In this document: in pieces, positions 50,024 through 60,085 of the stretch
Layout: the number at the start of each line of letters is the position of its first letter
How positions within the stretch are numbered: the stretch's first letter is position 1
Assembly: GCF_004337985.1 (NCBI RefSeq)
Contig: NW_021940920.1
Coordinates: 852,549 to 916,548, forward strand
Origin: Pyricularia pennisetigena
Lineage: Eukaryota > Ascomycota > Sordariomycetes > Magnaporthales > Pyriculariaceae
Direction: 5' to 3'
Length of the DNA: 64,000 nt
Position numbers and translations under genes: made by a program
Notes under the pieces: model-generated
Told to the model about the DNA's origin: nothing
The model's database searches: none
Seen by the model: only the letters and a program-made list of their open reading frames with translations

Positions 50024-50578
50024 ATGGCTGACACAGTCCTTCAACCCCCCTCTCAACCAGCTCCAAACTCTGCAAAGGCTTCATTGCAACATGAACTGGC
50101 TGGCCCTCGGATTGCCAGCGATTCCTACACCAACTCTGGACACTTCCATCAGACACCAATTCATTCATGCCAAAGATTGCTTTCCAGAACACCGCCAAGA
50201 GACAAGCGGGAATTCATGGAGGCTGATCAGCTAATCTTTTGCTCGCCATTCTCATCCAACCACCGAGCTCCCACGTCCAACCGATACCACGTCTATCATC
50301 AATATCAGTTACTGGAGGCTCAGGCACGACGGGCTACATGGTACTATCTCGGGCCCGTCGGATGGCGTCCTGACAATCAGCAGCCTGTCAATGACAATCA
50401 CGTCAGTCTTAGACATGGCATCGCCAACAATTGGTGCGTTGTTCTCAATCCGCTCCGTAACAGGGCAGCCTGTTTCCAGCATAATAGCAGTTTCGGGGGT
50501 GTGAGTCCAAGCATATTCCCCATCAACAACATATCTGCCAACGGTACTGCTGCCAAACGCAGGAAGGTTACCGATTGA
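50024..50578 (+). CDS. Weak hypothetical ORF
   Basis: 184-codon open frame, not recognised. The N-terminal part is Pro/Ser/Gln-rich; the middle (YHVYHQYQLLEAQARRATWYYL and GPVGWRPDNQQP) looks protein-like, and it ends in a basic AAKRRKVTD resembling a nuclear localisation signal. Third-position bias is mild, there is no intron or homologue to support it, and a different frame is open over the same start region. It may be a gene, a remnant or chance. Confidence 0.3.
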   Translation: MADTVLQPPSQPAPNSAKASLQHELAGPRIASDSYTNSGHFHQTPIHSCQRLLSRTPPRDKREFMEADQLIFCSPFSSNHRAPTSNRYHVYHQYQLLEAQARRATWYYLGPVGWRPDNQQPVNDNHVSLRHGIANNWCVVLNPLRNRAACFQHNSSFGGVSPSIFPINNISANGTAAKRRKVTD

Positions 50579-51721
50579 GATTCATTTCCACCTTTTATTT
50601 TTCAGCAAGACAAGAGATAGGAAACTTGATGAAGGTCTTCAGCTGGGTCAGATCGTTCGCATGCAACCGAAAGGGACCGAACCATCGTCACCATTGATGG
50701 GCTCGGCCGATGTGACGGACTCCCGTCACGTGTCCCATCAACTCCCTAATAAGAGATAGAAGGAAGACATCGAAGCAGAAGCCAAACCAGAGGCCTCCTT
50801 GAATTCAAAGCAAACATTGCATAGCGCCGATCTGGAAACGAGGCGGCATTTGCCCCAATTGTCGACTTGGATGTAGGGAAGCGTTAGTAGCTGCATCTGG
50901 AGATACCCCAGCCTCCCCAGATTATACTCAAGCCTCATCTTTGCGGCACCGACATTGGCGGCCTCGCTGACGAGGACATGTGTTAATGTTCAGCTCGCCC
51001 TCCTGGCCCCTTCAAGGATGATGCTGATGCTCTGGGAAAATGCAATCACAACCGCCTTGACCTCAATGGGCCTGATTTCAAACAAGCCTGGCTTCACTCG
51101 CCTCGAAAACCCCCTCATCTTGATGGCTTAATTCCTGCTCGGGCTCACTGCATACCTGTTATCCCAAGCCCCTGACTGTGTTTGCCCATCTCTAGGATCG
51201 TTTCAAGGCCGCATGGACACGACTCTGCCCGTGATATAGCAATACAGTGCCAATTGTAGAGTTTATCGAGATTCCAGCAAACGGCGCCCGGCATCTTGGG
51301 CAAAGTCGGAAGCAAACTAAGTGAACAAGAAGTTGATCGCGCAGCCGAGCACTAGCATAGGGAGAAAAGAAGAACCCTCATGGGTCAGTTGACCTCAGTA
51401 GTGGAGGCCTCTCCAAGTGATTCATTTGCTCTGATGCCGGTTCAGCCACTATAGGTGGCATGAGCATACCGCTGACTACCCATTCATAGCAAATCAAGCT
51501 CCTATGGATGTATCAAGATTGCTCGTTGCCCCTGGTACGCCGAGATCAGAAAGTTAGTAGGCATACTCGGATGGTCACGCTGATGCCGGTTGCCGGACAG
51601 TAGATATATGTCGGGCGTCCGGAAGAAGAGGCTGGGAAAGCTTGCATTGATTTGTGCCTACTAATATCAGAACAAACTCCGAATAGCTTCATGCACCAAC
51701 CTCCAAGAACGCATGTACACA

Positions 51722-51745
51722 CAAAAGCTTCTATAGAAGCTTTTG
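51722..51745. promoter_or_regulatory. 24-bp perfect palindrome
   Basis: The half-site CAAAAGCTTCTA is followed immediately by its exact reverse complement with no spacer, giving 24 bases of perfect dyad symmetry. It lies 63 bp upstream of a TATA box and about 335 bp from the start codon at 52080. A perfect 12-bp inverted repeat is not expected by chance in 64 kb. It could bind a dimeric transcription factor or extrude a small hairpin; which factor is unknown. Confidence 0.75.
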
Positions 51746-51807
51746 ATTCTTGCTGCAAGCATCTCGCCACAGAAGAATTTCACTGGAAAGTATCAACCCC
51801 GTCGCAG

Positions 51808-51815
51808 TATAAATA
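51808..51815 (+). promoter_or_regulatory. TATA box (TATAAATA) of the acidic-tail gene
   Basis: Consensus TATAAATA followed by a pyrimidine-rich stretch (GATCCTCCCTTCC), as in fungal core promoters. It is 272 bp before the ATG at 52080, so transcription would begin near 51840. Confidence 0.6.
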
Positions 51816-52079
51816 GGACCCGATCCTCCCTTCCAAGACTCTGCCAATTGTTTCCAAGAAGTCTCAGATCATCAAGAAACTTGCCAGGTATAAACCAAAC
51901 TGCTCTACCAAATCTTTTCAAAGCAAAAGATCACCCATACTGACACCAGCAAGTCGTTGTGTACTGCCAAGCTCGAAGCTTTCTATCGACAAAAGACTTG
52001 ATACACAACATCGGTCGACTTGGCCGGTTCCATCAGAAACACATCCTCAAAGTTTTATATACTACTAAATCACGACACC

Positions 52080-53816
52080 ATGTCTGGCAAGCAGGCCCCG
52101 ATCAGCCACCCCAACAGGGAGGAAAACAACTTCATCCTTTTTGGGGAATCCCCACTGGCACCAGAGCACATGGACGAGCGGCCGGACGAGCCGAGAGGAT
52201 CAGGCCAGCGGCAACATCAGCAGCAGTCGTCAGGGCCGGTAGGCCGGTCGTTGTTCTACCAAGCCAACAACGTCCTCCTCGAGGCACAGGCGGTGCTTCT
52301 CTTCGACGCGCTGCGCAAGACCAACCGCACGCAAGAGAACCGCCGCGAGATCGGGGAGCTGGAGGAGGACGTCCGTATCCTGCGCCAGGTCATGGCGGGC
52401 CAAGACTTCCCGCCGCTAGTGCAACACTTGGATGGCAGCACTACCATCCCGACCCAGCCGTGGATTCACCGCTGGCGGGACCTGCAGGGTGACTACCATG
52501 TCACCCCCTACAAGCCGCGCGACACCAACCCGGCCGGTTATGCCTACCAAGCCAGGCCCAATGGCGCACGGCCGCTGCGCCAGGCAGCCAAAACCCTCGA
52601 CTGGCAGCTCCACAGCAATCTACGACGCCATCTGCCCGACCTGGAATGGTGCGTGGTGTGCGGGGGCTGGCACTACGTCCAGGAGGTCAGGAGCGTCGAC
52701 ATTTTGCTGTGGGAGGCATTTGGCGACGAGGACGGCCTGCTGCCGGACGAGTACCCCACCGAGGGCCAAGCCTCGGAAATGCCGTCGCTGCCCATGTGCT
52801 TGGAGTGGGCGCAGCTCTGGGACTGGGGCATCATCGCCTTTGTGCCTGGCCGCACGCCTGGCAGCTGGATGACCAAGGTCGTGCACCCAGACTTTGTCCA
52901 GTTCATGGCCAGGAACTACCCTGGCGCCGAGGGCCGCCAGCTCAAGATGAGCCCGTCCTGGCGGCCCAACCCGCGCCACCTGTATCTGCGCTGGGCAGTG
53001 GCGGAGCTGCTCCGGATCCACGACGAGGGCGCCGCGCGGCCCATCGTACCTGCCCGCGGCGTCCTGTTCTGGGAGAGCGGCATCGCCGCCTACGAGACGG
53101 GGCCGCTGGGCTGCGACATGACCATGTTCATCACGTGGTTGGGGTGCGAGCTGGCGGGCCTGATGCCCGAGGAGACGTACGTGCTCTTTGATATACCATC
53201 GGAGCTGGCACTCCGCGCCAAGGACCAGCTCGACAAGCAATGGGCCAGGCACTTTTGGACGCCGCGGTTCAAGAGGTTCGTCGACGCGTACCTGGAGTGG
53301 AATGCTGCGTTCGGTAAGACCTTGGAGCAGTACAGGCAGCAGATGGGGATCTCCTCCGGGGTGAGCCGGAGTGAAGATGTCGAGGGGGAGCAGCGGCTCT
53401 GGCAGGTCCTCAAGGGGATACTCGGAGATGAAGACGAGGAGCCACAGGGTGGCGAGGAGCAGGAGGGGAATGAAGGCGAGGACGAGGAGGTGGATGATGA
53501 GGAAGAGTCTGGCGAGCAGACGGAGCAGCAGGAGGAGGCTGGTCAGGTGGACGTCGAGACGCCAGAGGAGGGGCCTGACACCACGGAGGAACAAGAGACG
53601 GAGATTGAGGATGAGGAGGATGAGGAGACCGACGAGGATGCTGAGGAACAGCTCGAGTTCCAAAGCAGTGGATACGACGCCGACGTGGAAGGGTCCTTTG
53701 ATGACTCGGACGAGCAGGAAGGAAGCAACTGGAACGAGACCACCGACGAAGAGGTTTGGTTCACAACCAGCGAGGAGGGCGATGATCCTTGGAACCTCAG
53801 CTATGAGGGTGACTAG
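52080..53816 (+). CDS. Orphan W-rich protein with acidic C-terminal tail
   Basis: Intronless, 578 aa, not recognised. I chose the ATG at 52080 (MSGKQAP, context CACCATG) over an in-frame ATG at 52020. Residues about 1-55 are Gln/Pro-rich and disordered; about 60-105 form a predicted coiled coil (NNVLLEAQAVLLFDALRK, then ENRREIGELEEDVRILRQ). A globular Trp/Cys-containing region follows, with WCVVCGGWHYVQEVRSVDIL, LWDWGIIAFVPGRTPGSW and ARGVLFWESGIAAYETGPLG, to about residue 440. The last 120 residues are mostly Glu, Asp, Gln and Gly, like the acidic tails of histone-binding or nucleolar proteins. The gene is much richer in GC than its surroundings. It is the last gene before the MAT idiomorph. 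Function unknown. Confidence 0.75.
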   Translation: MSGKQAPISHPNREENNFILFGESPLAPEHMDERPDEPRGSGQRQHQQQSSGPVGRSLFYQANNVLLEAQAVLLFDALRKTNRTQENRREIGELEEDVRILRQVMAGQDFPPLVQHLDGSTTIPTQPWIHRWRDLQGDYHVTPYKPRDTNPAGYAYQARPNGARPLRQAAKTLDWQLHSNLRRHLPDLEWCVVCGGWHYVQEVRSVDILLWEAFGDEDGLLPDEYPTEGQASEMPSLPMCLEWAQLWDWGIIAFVPGRTPGSWMTKVVHPDFVQFMARNYPGAEGRQLKMSPSWRPNPRHLYLRWAVAELLRIHDEGAARPIVPARGVLFWESGIAAYETGPLGCDMTMFITWLGCELAGLMPEETYVLFDIPSELALRAKDQLDKQWARHFWTPRFKRFVDAYLEWNAAFGKTLEQYRQQMGISSGVSRSEDVEGEQRLWQVLKGILGDEDEEPQGGEEQEGNEGEDEEVDDEEESGEQTEQQEEAGQVDVETPEEGPDTTEEQETEIEDEEDEETDEDAEEQLEFQSSGYDADVEGSFDDSDEQEGSNWNETTDEEVWFTTSEEGDDPWNLSYEGD

Positions 53817-56800
53817 TGATTGAGCTTCCCGAACGCCTTGCCAACGGGGTTGTGTAGACTACAACGGCTGGAGGTGGTCTTGTTTGGGTTGACCGATGCC
53901 AAGTTGCGAGGATTCTAGCGGCTCGTATGTGTTTTTCATCCACGGGGCTAGTTTCGGTCTTTTCTTTCCTGTCTTTCTCAATCTTTTTTTTAAACCATTT
54001 CTCTTGGATACCCAATATCGCGTAGTCCTTAGGATAGCAAACAACAGGGCAATGACTTGAAATTCGGCTCCACACTACATGATGCTGTACCGAGTGCACA
54101 AAACATTTCTGCGGCAAGCTAAAGTCCCGAGGCCCACCCCTGTAAAAGCAGTGGGGTGATTGCGCAGCGACCCGACCAGACAGGCAAGAACACGCTACAA
54201 AAGACAGGGGATCTGGACCCTCCTTGCACATTTTATGCGGGCCTTTTGGATGAACAGGAGAGACAGAAGGCAGAGGAGTGAGTGAAAGCATTCGTCTTGT
54301 CAAATTGATCGACAAAGTAAACTTGACATGGGAGCTGTCGTATGACGCAGGGATAGAAAGTTGAAATTGAAGGTTGCTGCAAAATTGCAAGGAGGACAAA
54401 AAGAACGTCAGAGTGGCTCGCAGCTTCAGGGGCACCGCAATTACAGAAAACAAAATATGATCGGGATTTGCAGGAGGGGGAATCTTTGTTGAACCGAACA
54501 CAATTCAGGGACGGGAACATAAAAAAAGGGGGGGAAGAGAAAGCACAAAAGGTAAGAATAGGCTCTTGGGGCTTGGTGGTCTGGTGTGCAGAAGGAAAGA
54601 AAAAATTGAAAGTATCTTTTTGTCTTCCTTGACTCAAGACGTGACGCAGAAGATGCACATGCAGGGAACTTTTGCCAGGAGTTCTTGTCTACTCTGTGTA
54701 CCTTGGACACATACATCTACGTATTTGGTACACGGGCGGGTACCGTAGGGCTGATGATTTCCTTCCTGGAGGGTTGCTTGAATGCATGAAGCTTCCTCTT
54801 TTTTTGGGGGTTATATTTTTCTTCTTCTTTTTTGTCCTGCCGCAAACCAACAAACCCATGATCCGATGTCTTTTCTTTTTCTTTTTGTAGACCCGAACGA
54901 TCGGAAGGGAGCACAGAAGTGGCGTTTATGGGGGGCGGCAGCTGTGGTGGCGCTTCTCAAGGGATGCGGGAAAATAAGCTGGCTCATGTTTTGCTTTTTT
55001 TTCCCCTCCTCTTTGTGTTTCTTTCTTAGCTTCCCCCCTCTAGCGTGCGCTCACCTAGAAAAACATAACCTCCACCTGAAAGACACTAAAAAAATCAGGC
55101 AGAGAGGAAAGCAGAAAGTCGCCTGTTTGGGATATAGTCTACGTCTTAATTAGAAAGCCATCTATTCTCGGTGACCTTTTGTTCAGCCCTTTTACTCTTT
55201 TTATGCATCACGACGACACTGTTTTTTTGGTGGTGGTCTGCTCCCGCGGCGTCTTTTCCCTCCCCCTCTCTCTTTGGAACCTGGACAAATTGTTCCAGAC
55301 TTGTGATGATGGTTGCATGGTCTTGTGGCTCTTTTTTTTTTCTTTGTGAATCTCACGTTGTCGATCGAGACAAACGACCGGGGGGTTTTCTCTTTTCCCC
55401 CTTTCATGCAGGTTCTTTTGTCTTTGATCTTCGAGAATCTCGTGTCGCCGGCTTCGGGGAGGCTGCCTGCATTATGCCGATTGGCCCGAGGCGAGTGACA
55501 AACTGGAATGTCTCGCAAATTGCAAAAAAAAAGAAGATTGATAGAAGAACCCCGGGAACGCCACGAGATGTGGAATTTACGCCACAAAGACTCGCAAAGA
55601 TTTGGTTTCGTGCTGCTACGGAAACAGCATGTCGCAGATTCCTCTTCAGGAACGATGGCTAAATGAAAATCATTCAAACGCAGCATGCCCGAACATCTTC
55701 AAAAGAGAAGGGAATTGAAGTGTCCAGGCTACAGAGATAACAACAGACAGGGGTGGGACATTCTGGGGGCCAAATAGTCAACCCCCAATCACATTTTTCG
55801 TTCCCTTGCTTCGTTCCAAATGGGGAAAGCCAAGCTGGCAATCACCGACCCTTTGAAGCCAACAGCACTCTTCCCCGGACTTTTGATTGCTCTTGCGTCC
55901 ATTTTTACCTCGCTATCGTACCAAATCGTACGGGACATTTAGCAACTCTGGCATCCGTTTTGTGCAACCCATGAACCGCCCCCGTTCTGTTGAGCAACGT
56001 CGGCCCGGGAGGCGAAAACCAATCTACTAAAGGTGATTGCAGCACGTCTGACGTCCAACCATCCTGATGCGAGTGACGGAACGCCAAGATTGTAGTGCCG
56101 AATCTAGGGTAGTAAGATGACAAAACAAATATGGAAGCCGTCACCAGTCCTTGCAGTAAAGCCACATCAGCCCCACCCGGTCTAAAAGGGAAGCCCACGA
56201 GCTGTGCCGCCGCGTCTGACCAAACACCCGAGAACTGGGGAAGCTTTTAACTAATGCTGTCGCCAAGGTCGTCTTTCTACTGAGTCCCCGTTCAGCTTGC
56301 TCCAGCAAGTGGCTCTATCCCTGTTGTCGGCGCCACAGGCCCGGAGCGTGCTCCGGGGGGATTTTGTTTACGTTCCCCACTTTGCAGAACAGCAAGAGGA
56401 GAGGGAAAGGAGAAAAAGAAAAGAGATAAAAAAAAAAAAAAGGCCATGACAAAAGTGTGACCCCACTGGTGGGGGAGGGAAAAAAAAGGGCTACCCCTCC
56501 CCAGCCTCCCTCTTTTTTGATTTCTGATGTTTGCCCGGTTGCAATTTTTGGCCTTGTCGTTTGTGGTGGTTGCTTTTTTCTCTCTCTCTCTCTCTTTTTT
56601 TTTTTTCCGGGTTGAGGTGAGCACCAGGTGAGTTTGGGGTCCGGGCCCCCTTGGGAGCGGGCGAGCCAGGGACTGGCGAGTAGGAGTTGGCGGTCGTGCG
56701 GCCTGGGTGGGGGCACCCCTACAGCCCGCCGGCGGCAGCCCATTTTGGCTGGTGCAAACGGTGGGGGCCTGCTCGACGGTGGATGATGGCCCATCAGACG

Positions 56801-57070
56801 TCAACCTTATTTGGACATCTGCCAAGCTCAGCTTTCACTTACACCGAGCATGAGAGAGACGCAAGGGATGAAGTCCATTCCAAAAAAGAAAAAAAAAAAA
56901 ATCCGCCAAATCCTTTTCCATAAAGCTTTCTTTGTCTCAACGCCCCACCAATCTCGCTTGACACCCGGACTAACTTTTGAAATCTTTCCTCTTTCATATT
57001 ATTTTTTGTCCACACATCTAACATTCAATCTGTTTGAAACTGAGAACCAACGGCGTCTCGAAACTACACG
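53817..57070. other. Long non-coding flank between the acidic-tail gene and MAT1-1-1
   Basis: About 3.3 kb with many short T, A and TC runs. Open frames on both strands, the longest at 53797-54501 (-) and 56292-56825 (-), overlap one another, encode homopolymers and lack codon bias. No SLA2, no tRNA and no transposase were recognised. The left boundary of the MAT1-1 idiomorph probably lies here, but a MAT1-2 strain is needed to place it. Confidence 0.55.
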
Positions 57071-58151
57071 ATGGCACCTCCCTCAAGTGTTTCCAATGGA
57101 GACAAGATTCGGCAAATGATCGCCAGTCTCTCGCCTGACGACATCGCCAGGCTGATTCCCCAAGAGACTCTGACTTCTCTGCTCAGAGCTAATGACGAGA
57201 AAGAGCGCCTGCGGGAGTTGCCCGTTAGCCCCAGAGCGGTGGGAGTAACGAGCAAAAACAAGAAGAAGGTCAATGGATTTATGGCATTTCGATGTGAGTG
57301 AATACTGAGAACAAGAAGTCATAGCTTGTGCTGACAGCAGTATAGCCTACTACGCCGGTATCTTTCAGGATAGACCGCAGAAAGAGCGTTCGCCCTTCAT
57401 TACGTTACTCTGGCAAAAGGAAACACTCAAATCAAGATGGACTCTCATGGCGAATGTATTCTCTCGCATTCGAGACTTTGCAGGCACTACAAGAGGTCGC
57501 ATGGCAATGAGTGGATTCTTGCGAGTTGCCTGCCCGCTTCTGGGCATTACGAAACCCTGCGACTACCTCAGACGCTACAATTGGCAACTCGATTTTGTTG
57601 CAGAAACATCAGTCTCGCATGATGCTGCAATGAAATACGAGATTTCCCAGTCAGCAATCCCTCACATCGTCGACGAATTTGAGGTTCCTACTACGGAGAT
57701 TGAGTTGCTTCGCGCTTGCGTTCAAGGTGGCTTTCCATTTGAGAATAGTGCCCAGCTTTTAAGAGACATGGAAGACAGCTCTGTCACCGTTATGACCAGA
57801 ACTTCACCCATCTCGACAGTCTCACAAGCTACGCAAGTCTCTCACGGTCATCACAACCACCATTTCATCAACACACTCATCAATGACCCGGATGCTGCGA
57901 TATCCGCGCTTTTGCCTCAAGACGAAGACATTGGCAGTCTTATGGTAGACATGAACATCATTCACTCACTCGAGACCGACAGCACGGCAACATCATCAGA
58001 ACGAAACTCTGTTTCACCTCTAGAGCAGCATTTGTTCTTCCATGAAGATGTCTCTATCGATCCTTCAAGAATGGTTTCCTTCCCTGGCGAGGATCATGGT
58101 CACCTGGAAACACAATACACCTACCCCAATCCAACTCTAGGTCTCTGGTAA
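57071..58151 (+). CDS. MAT1-1-1: MAT1-1-1 alpha-box mating-type transcription factor
   Basis: Master regulator of alpha mating identity; with MCM1 it activates pheromone and receptor genes in this class of fungi. Exons 57071-57293 and 57346-58151 give 342 aa. The 52-bp intron splits the alpha box at the conserved FR/SYY position: exon 1 ends KKKVNGFMAFR and exon 2 opens SYYAGIFQDRPQKERSPF. Downstream hallmarks are LLWQKETLKSRWTLMANVFS, RIRDFAG and CDYLRRYNWQLDF; the alpha-box region covers roughly residues 60-200. The C-terminal third is Ser/Thr/His-rich and probably an activation region. Three AGs lie close together at the acceptor (57337, 57340, 57345); only the last keeps the frame. The neighbour MAT1-1-2 is convergent. 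Confidence 0.95.
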
Positions 58152-58390
58152 ATTCAACCAGATGAGAGTCTCATTTTAATCAATTCTTCATTACAGGGCA
58201 GCTCGTCAATCGTCACATAATAATTCTCGTATGCATCTAGTCATTTTGTCAACGGCAGGTCCATCAAGTTAGCGGGTTTTTTTTTCTTCAGATATCAGAG
58301 ACGAGACAAACAAAAACATTTTAAAGCAGTAGCCTCCTATCTGCAAGATAGTAATGATGCTGTGAGAATGCTGGTGAACAATTTTTTATC

Positions 58391-59652
58391 CTACTGTGAA
58401 GCACGATACGTCCATTCTCGATGGGTCTGCACATCCGCAACAGCCCCCAACCGCCAAGTCAAATCCCCTGAAGCCCGCAGAAAATGAGAGAGAAAAACGA
58501 AGGTCAAGATTCCCCTATGATCGTGAGCAGGTATCTCCTAGGTATCCGCGGTTAGCTTAAATAGAGCAGAGCATATGGATCCAAGCTGAAACTTACCCCT
58601 AGTATATCTGAAGCAAGATCCTGTATCCAAGAGTAGTTGTAGATACGAGCTACAGTGTTCTGTTGAGTATTAGTAGCATCCCTTCAGAAAATAAGAACTG
58701 AGAAGCCTACCTACCACTGGAGGATTTAGAGGTAGCCGCGCGCGAGCATTTGCAGCCTTGATATTGATCTTCTCAAATTAGCAGTGTAGATACAGGGATA
58801 TTCAAGAAAGCGTACCTGCTCATCTTCAAAGTCCAAGTCTATGAACTTTTCACTCAGTGTAGCGTCTTGCTGACGTGCGGCAGTGTAGCTCTCCATTGTA
58901 GAACGTATCAAAGAGCTGGCATAGTGAGTCGTTATGAACGAAAAGCTCCGCCGCTTTTCTTGATCAAAGAAAGGCAGGCGTAGAGCTCGATGAAATAGGC
59001 CCCACCGGCTGCCGGGCATTGTTGGAAAAGAGGGATGCTCGATAACATCAAGCCATTGCCCGCAGTCTCTGGGACGAATGAGCTCTCTAAGAACAAGGCA
59101 ACCATCCTGAACTCTGAGAAGGCCGATGGAATCGTAGACAGACTGAGCAACAGGCTCATACTGTAGTGTCCGCGCCCTCATTGCCAAAAGGGTTGCCGCT
59201 ACCATCAGAAGACAAGTATCACCAGAGTCTACCATGATTTTCTGGGATAATTCGAAGCAAAGCACAATAGCATGGTTGAGCTTTTGGGCATGGTCTGAAT
59301 GGCCTATGGCGGATTGGGCTCGATGTAAGGCACCCTGCAGGCTTTGCTCTGTCCACTTGTTCGGAAGAGGTTCAGACCCGTCTTTGTAGGCCTTCAGAGT
59401 GTCCAATAGTGCTTGCAAGATAAAGAACTCTTTGGTTTCTTGCAAAGCGGAGACAATGGCTTGGTGGCATTGGGTGTTTTTGCTTATGCTGCGATCACGT
59501 AGAAGTTCGGTGACAGAGCCGAGGAGAGTCTTGCAAGCAGAGACAAACGGGCGCGCTCGATAGACTGCAATATCTTCTGGCTCTGGTTTTCCATTCTTGT
59601 AAAAGTTGAAGGGAGGAATCTTGATGTATAGGTAATCTGATGCAGTCGTCAT
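58391..59652 (-). CDS. MAT1-1-2: MAT1-1-2 (PPF-type) mating-type protein
   Basis: Mating-type protein required for ascogenous development in several Sordariomycetes; biochemical role unknown. My model has four exons: 59652-58816, 58768-58715, 58659-58597 and 58537-58391, together 366 aa, all GT/AG and in phase 0. The PPF motif is in KIPPFNFYKNGKPEPED near the N-terminus. The body contains LQYEPVAQSVYDSIGLLRV and MPGSRWGLFHRALRLPF. The two short internal exons give INIKAANARARLPLNPPV and NTVARIYNYSWIQDLASDIL, and the last gives LRASGDLTWRLGAVADVQTH; these would be lost if the first exon were read through to 58726. Between exons 2 and 3 the donor could be GTAGGT or GTAGGC; I chose the first because it keeps the frame. 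Confidence 0.88.
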
Positions 59653-60085
59653 TATGCAGTTGACACGACAGTGATGGAGTTCCTTGACTTGTTAGACAGG
59701 TTATCAGGAAGCTACTGGAGCCGAAGAGCAGTGGAATTGGGCACTTGTCAAATAATTTCAACAGATGAGCCTAAGGTGAAAAAAATCCATAACTCACAAC
59801 TTGGCCCGTGGGCTTGAACAATAGTAAGCCTAGCAGCAAATTGCCATCTTCTCCACTTCACGCTCCACAACTTAGTATTGTTCATGAAAACACACTTGGT
59901 ATTGTTTCATCAACCCGCCATGTCACAATAGCAACGATATTACTATTGTTCTAATAACTATAAATACTCGCCTTCCCTCCCTCCTCGGCAGATCCTCACA
60001 GTTACCTCTTCCACATCAGAACAGCTCTTACCAAAAACTTCATCTACAACCAATATCACCAACTGAACTCACAAGATCTCACACA
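59653..60085. other. Divergent MAT1-1-2 / MAT1-1-3 promoter
   Basis: 433 bp between the two start codons, with a TATA box on the MAT1-1-3 side. No gene seen. Confidence 0.75.
59959..59966 (+). promoter_or_regulatory. TATA box (TATAAATA) of MAT1-1-3
   Basis: TATAAATA followed by a pyrimidine-rich stretch, 127 bp upstream of the MAT1-1-3 ATG, so transcription would start near 59990. The same octamer is used by the acidic-tail gene at 51808. Confidence 0.6.

Larger units (their letters stand above)
50579..52079. other. Upstream region of the acidic-tail gene
   Basis: About 1.5 kb. The right part holds a 24-bp palindrome and a TATA box placed as a promoter for the gene at 52080, whose 5' UTR would be some 240 nt. 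Short frames further left (for instance 50738-50938 on the - strand) are not convincing. Confidence 0.5.

Noticed and set aside
50980..51150. Short frame with CNHNRLDLNGPDF that recalls lectin-type repeats
   Set aside because: Too short, stops on both sides, and the resemblance does not extend to the cysteines or spacing of a known lectin family.
52620..53663. 347-codon Leu-rich ORF on the - strand
   Set aside because: It is the antisense shadow of the GC-rich acidic-tail gene; the Leu runs mirror its Glu/Asp codons.
53797..54501. 234-codon ORF on the - strand
   Set aside because: It overlaps the end of the acidic-tail gene, has no motif and no wobble bias, and lies in probable 3' flank.
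58726..58815. Read-through C-terminus of MAT1-1-2 (VRFLEYPCIYTANL...)
   Set aside because: A donor and acceptor remove this part and downstream exons continue in frame with coding-like sequence, so it is intron plus mis-framed exon.
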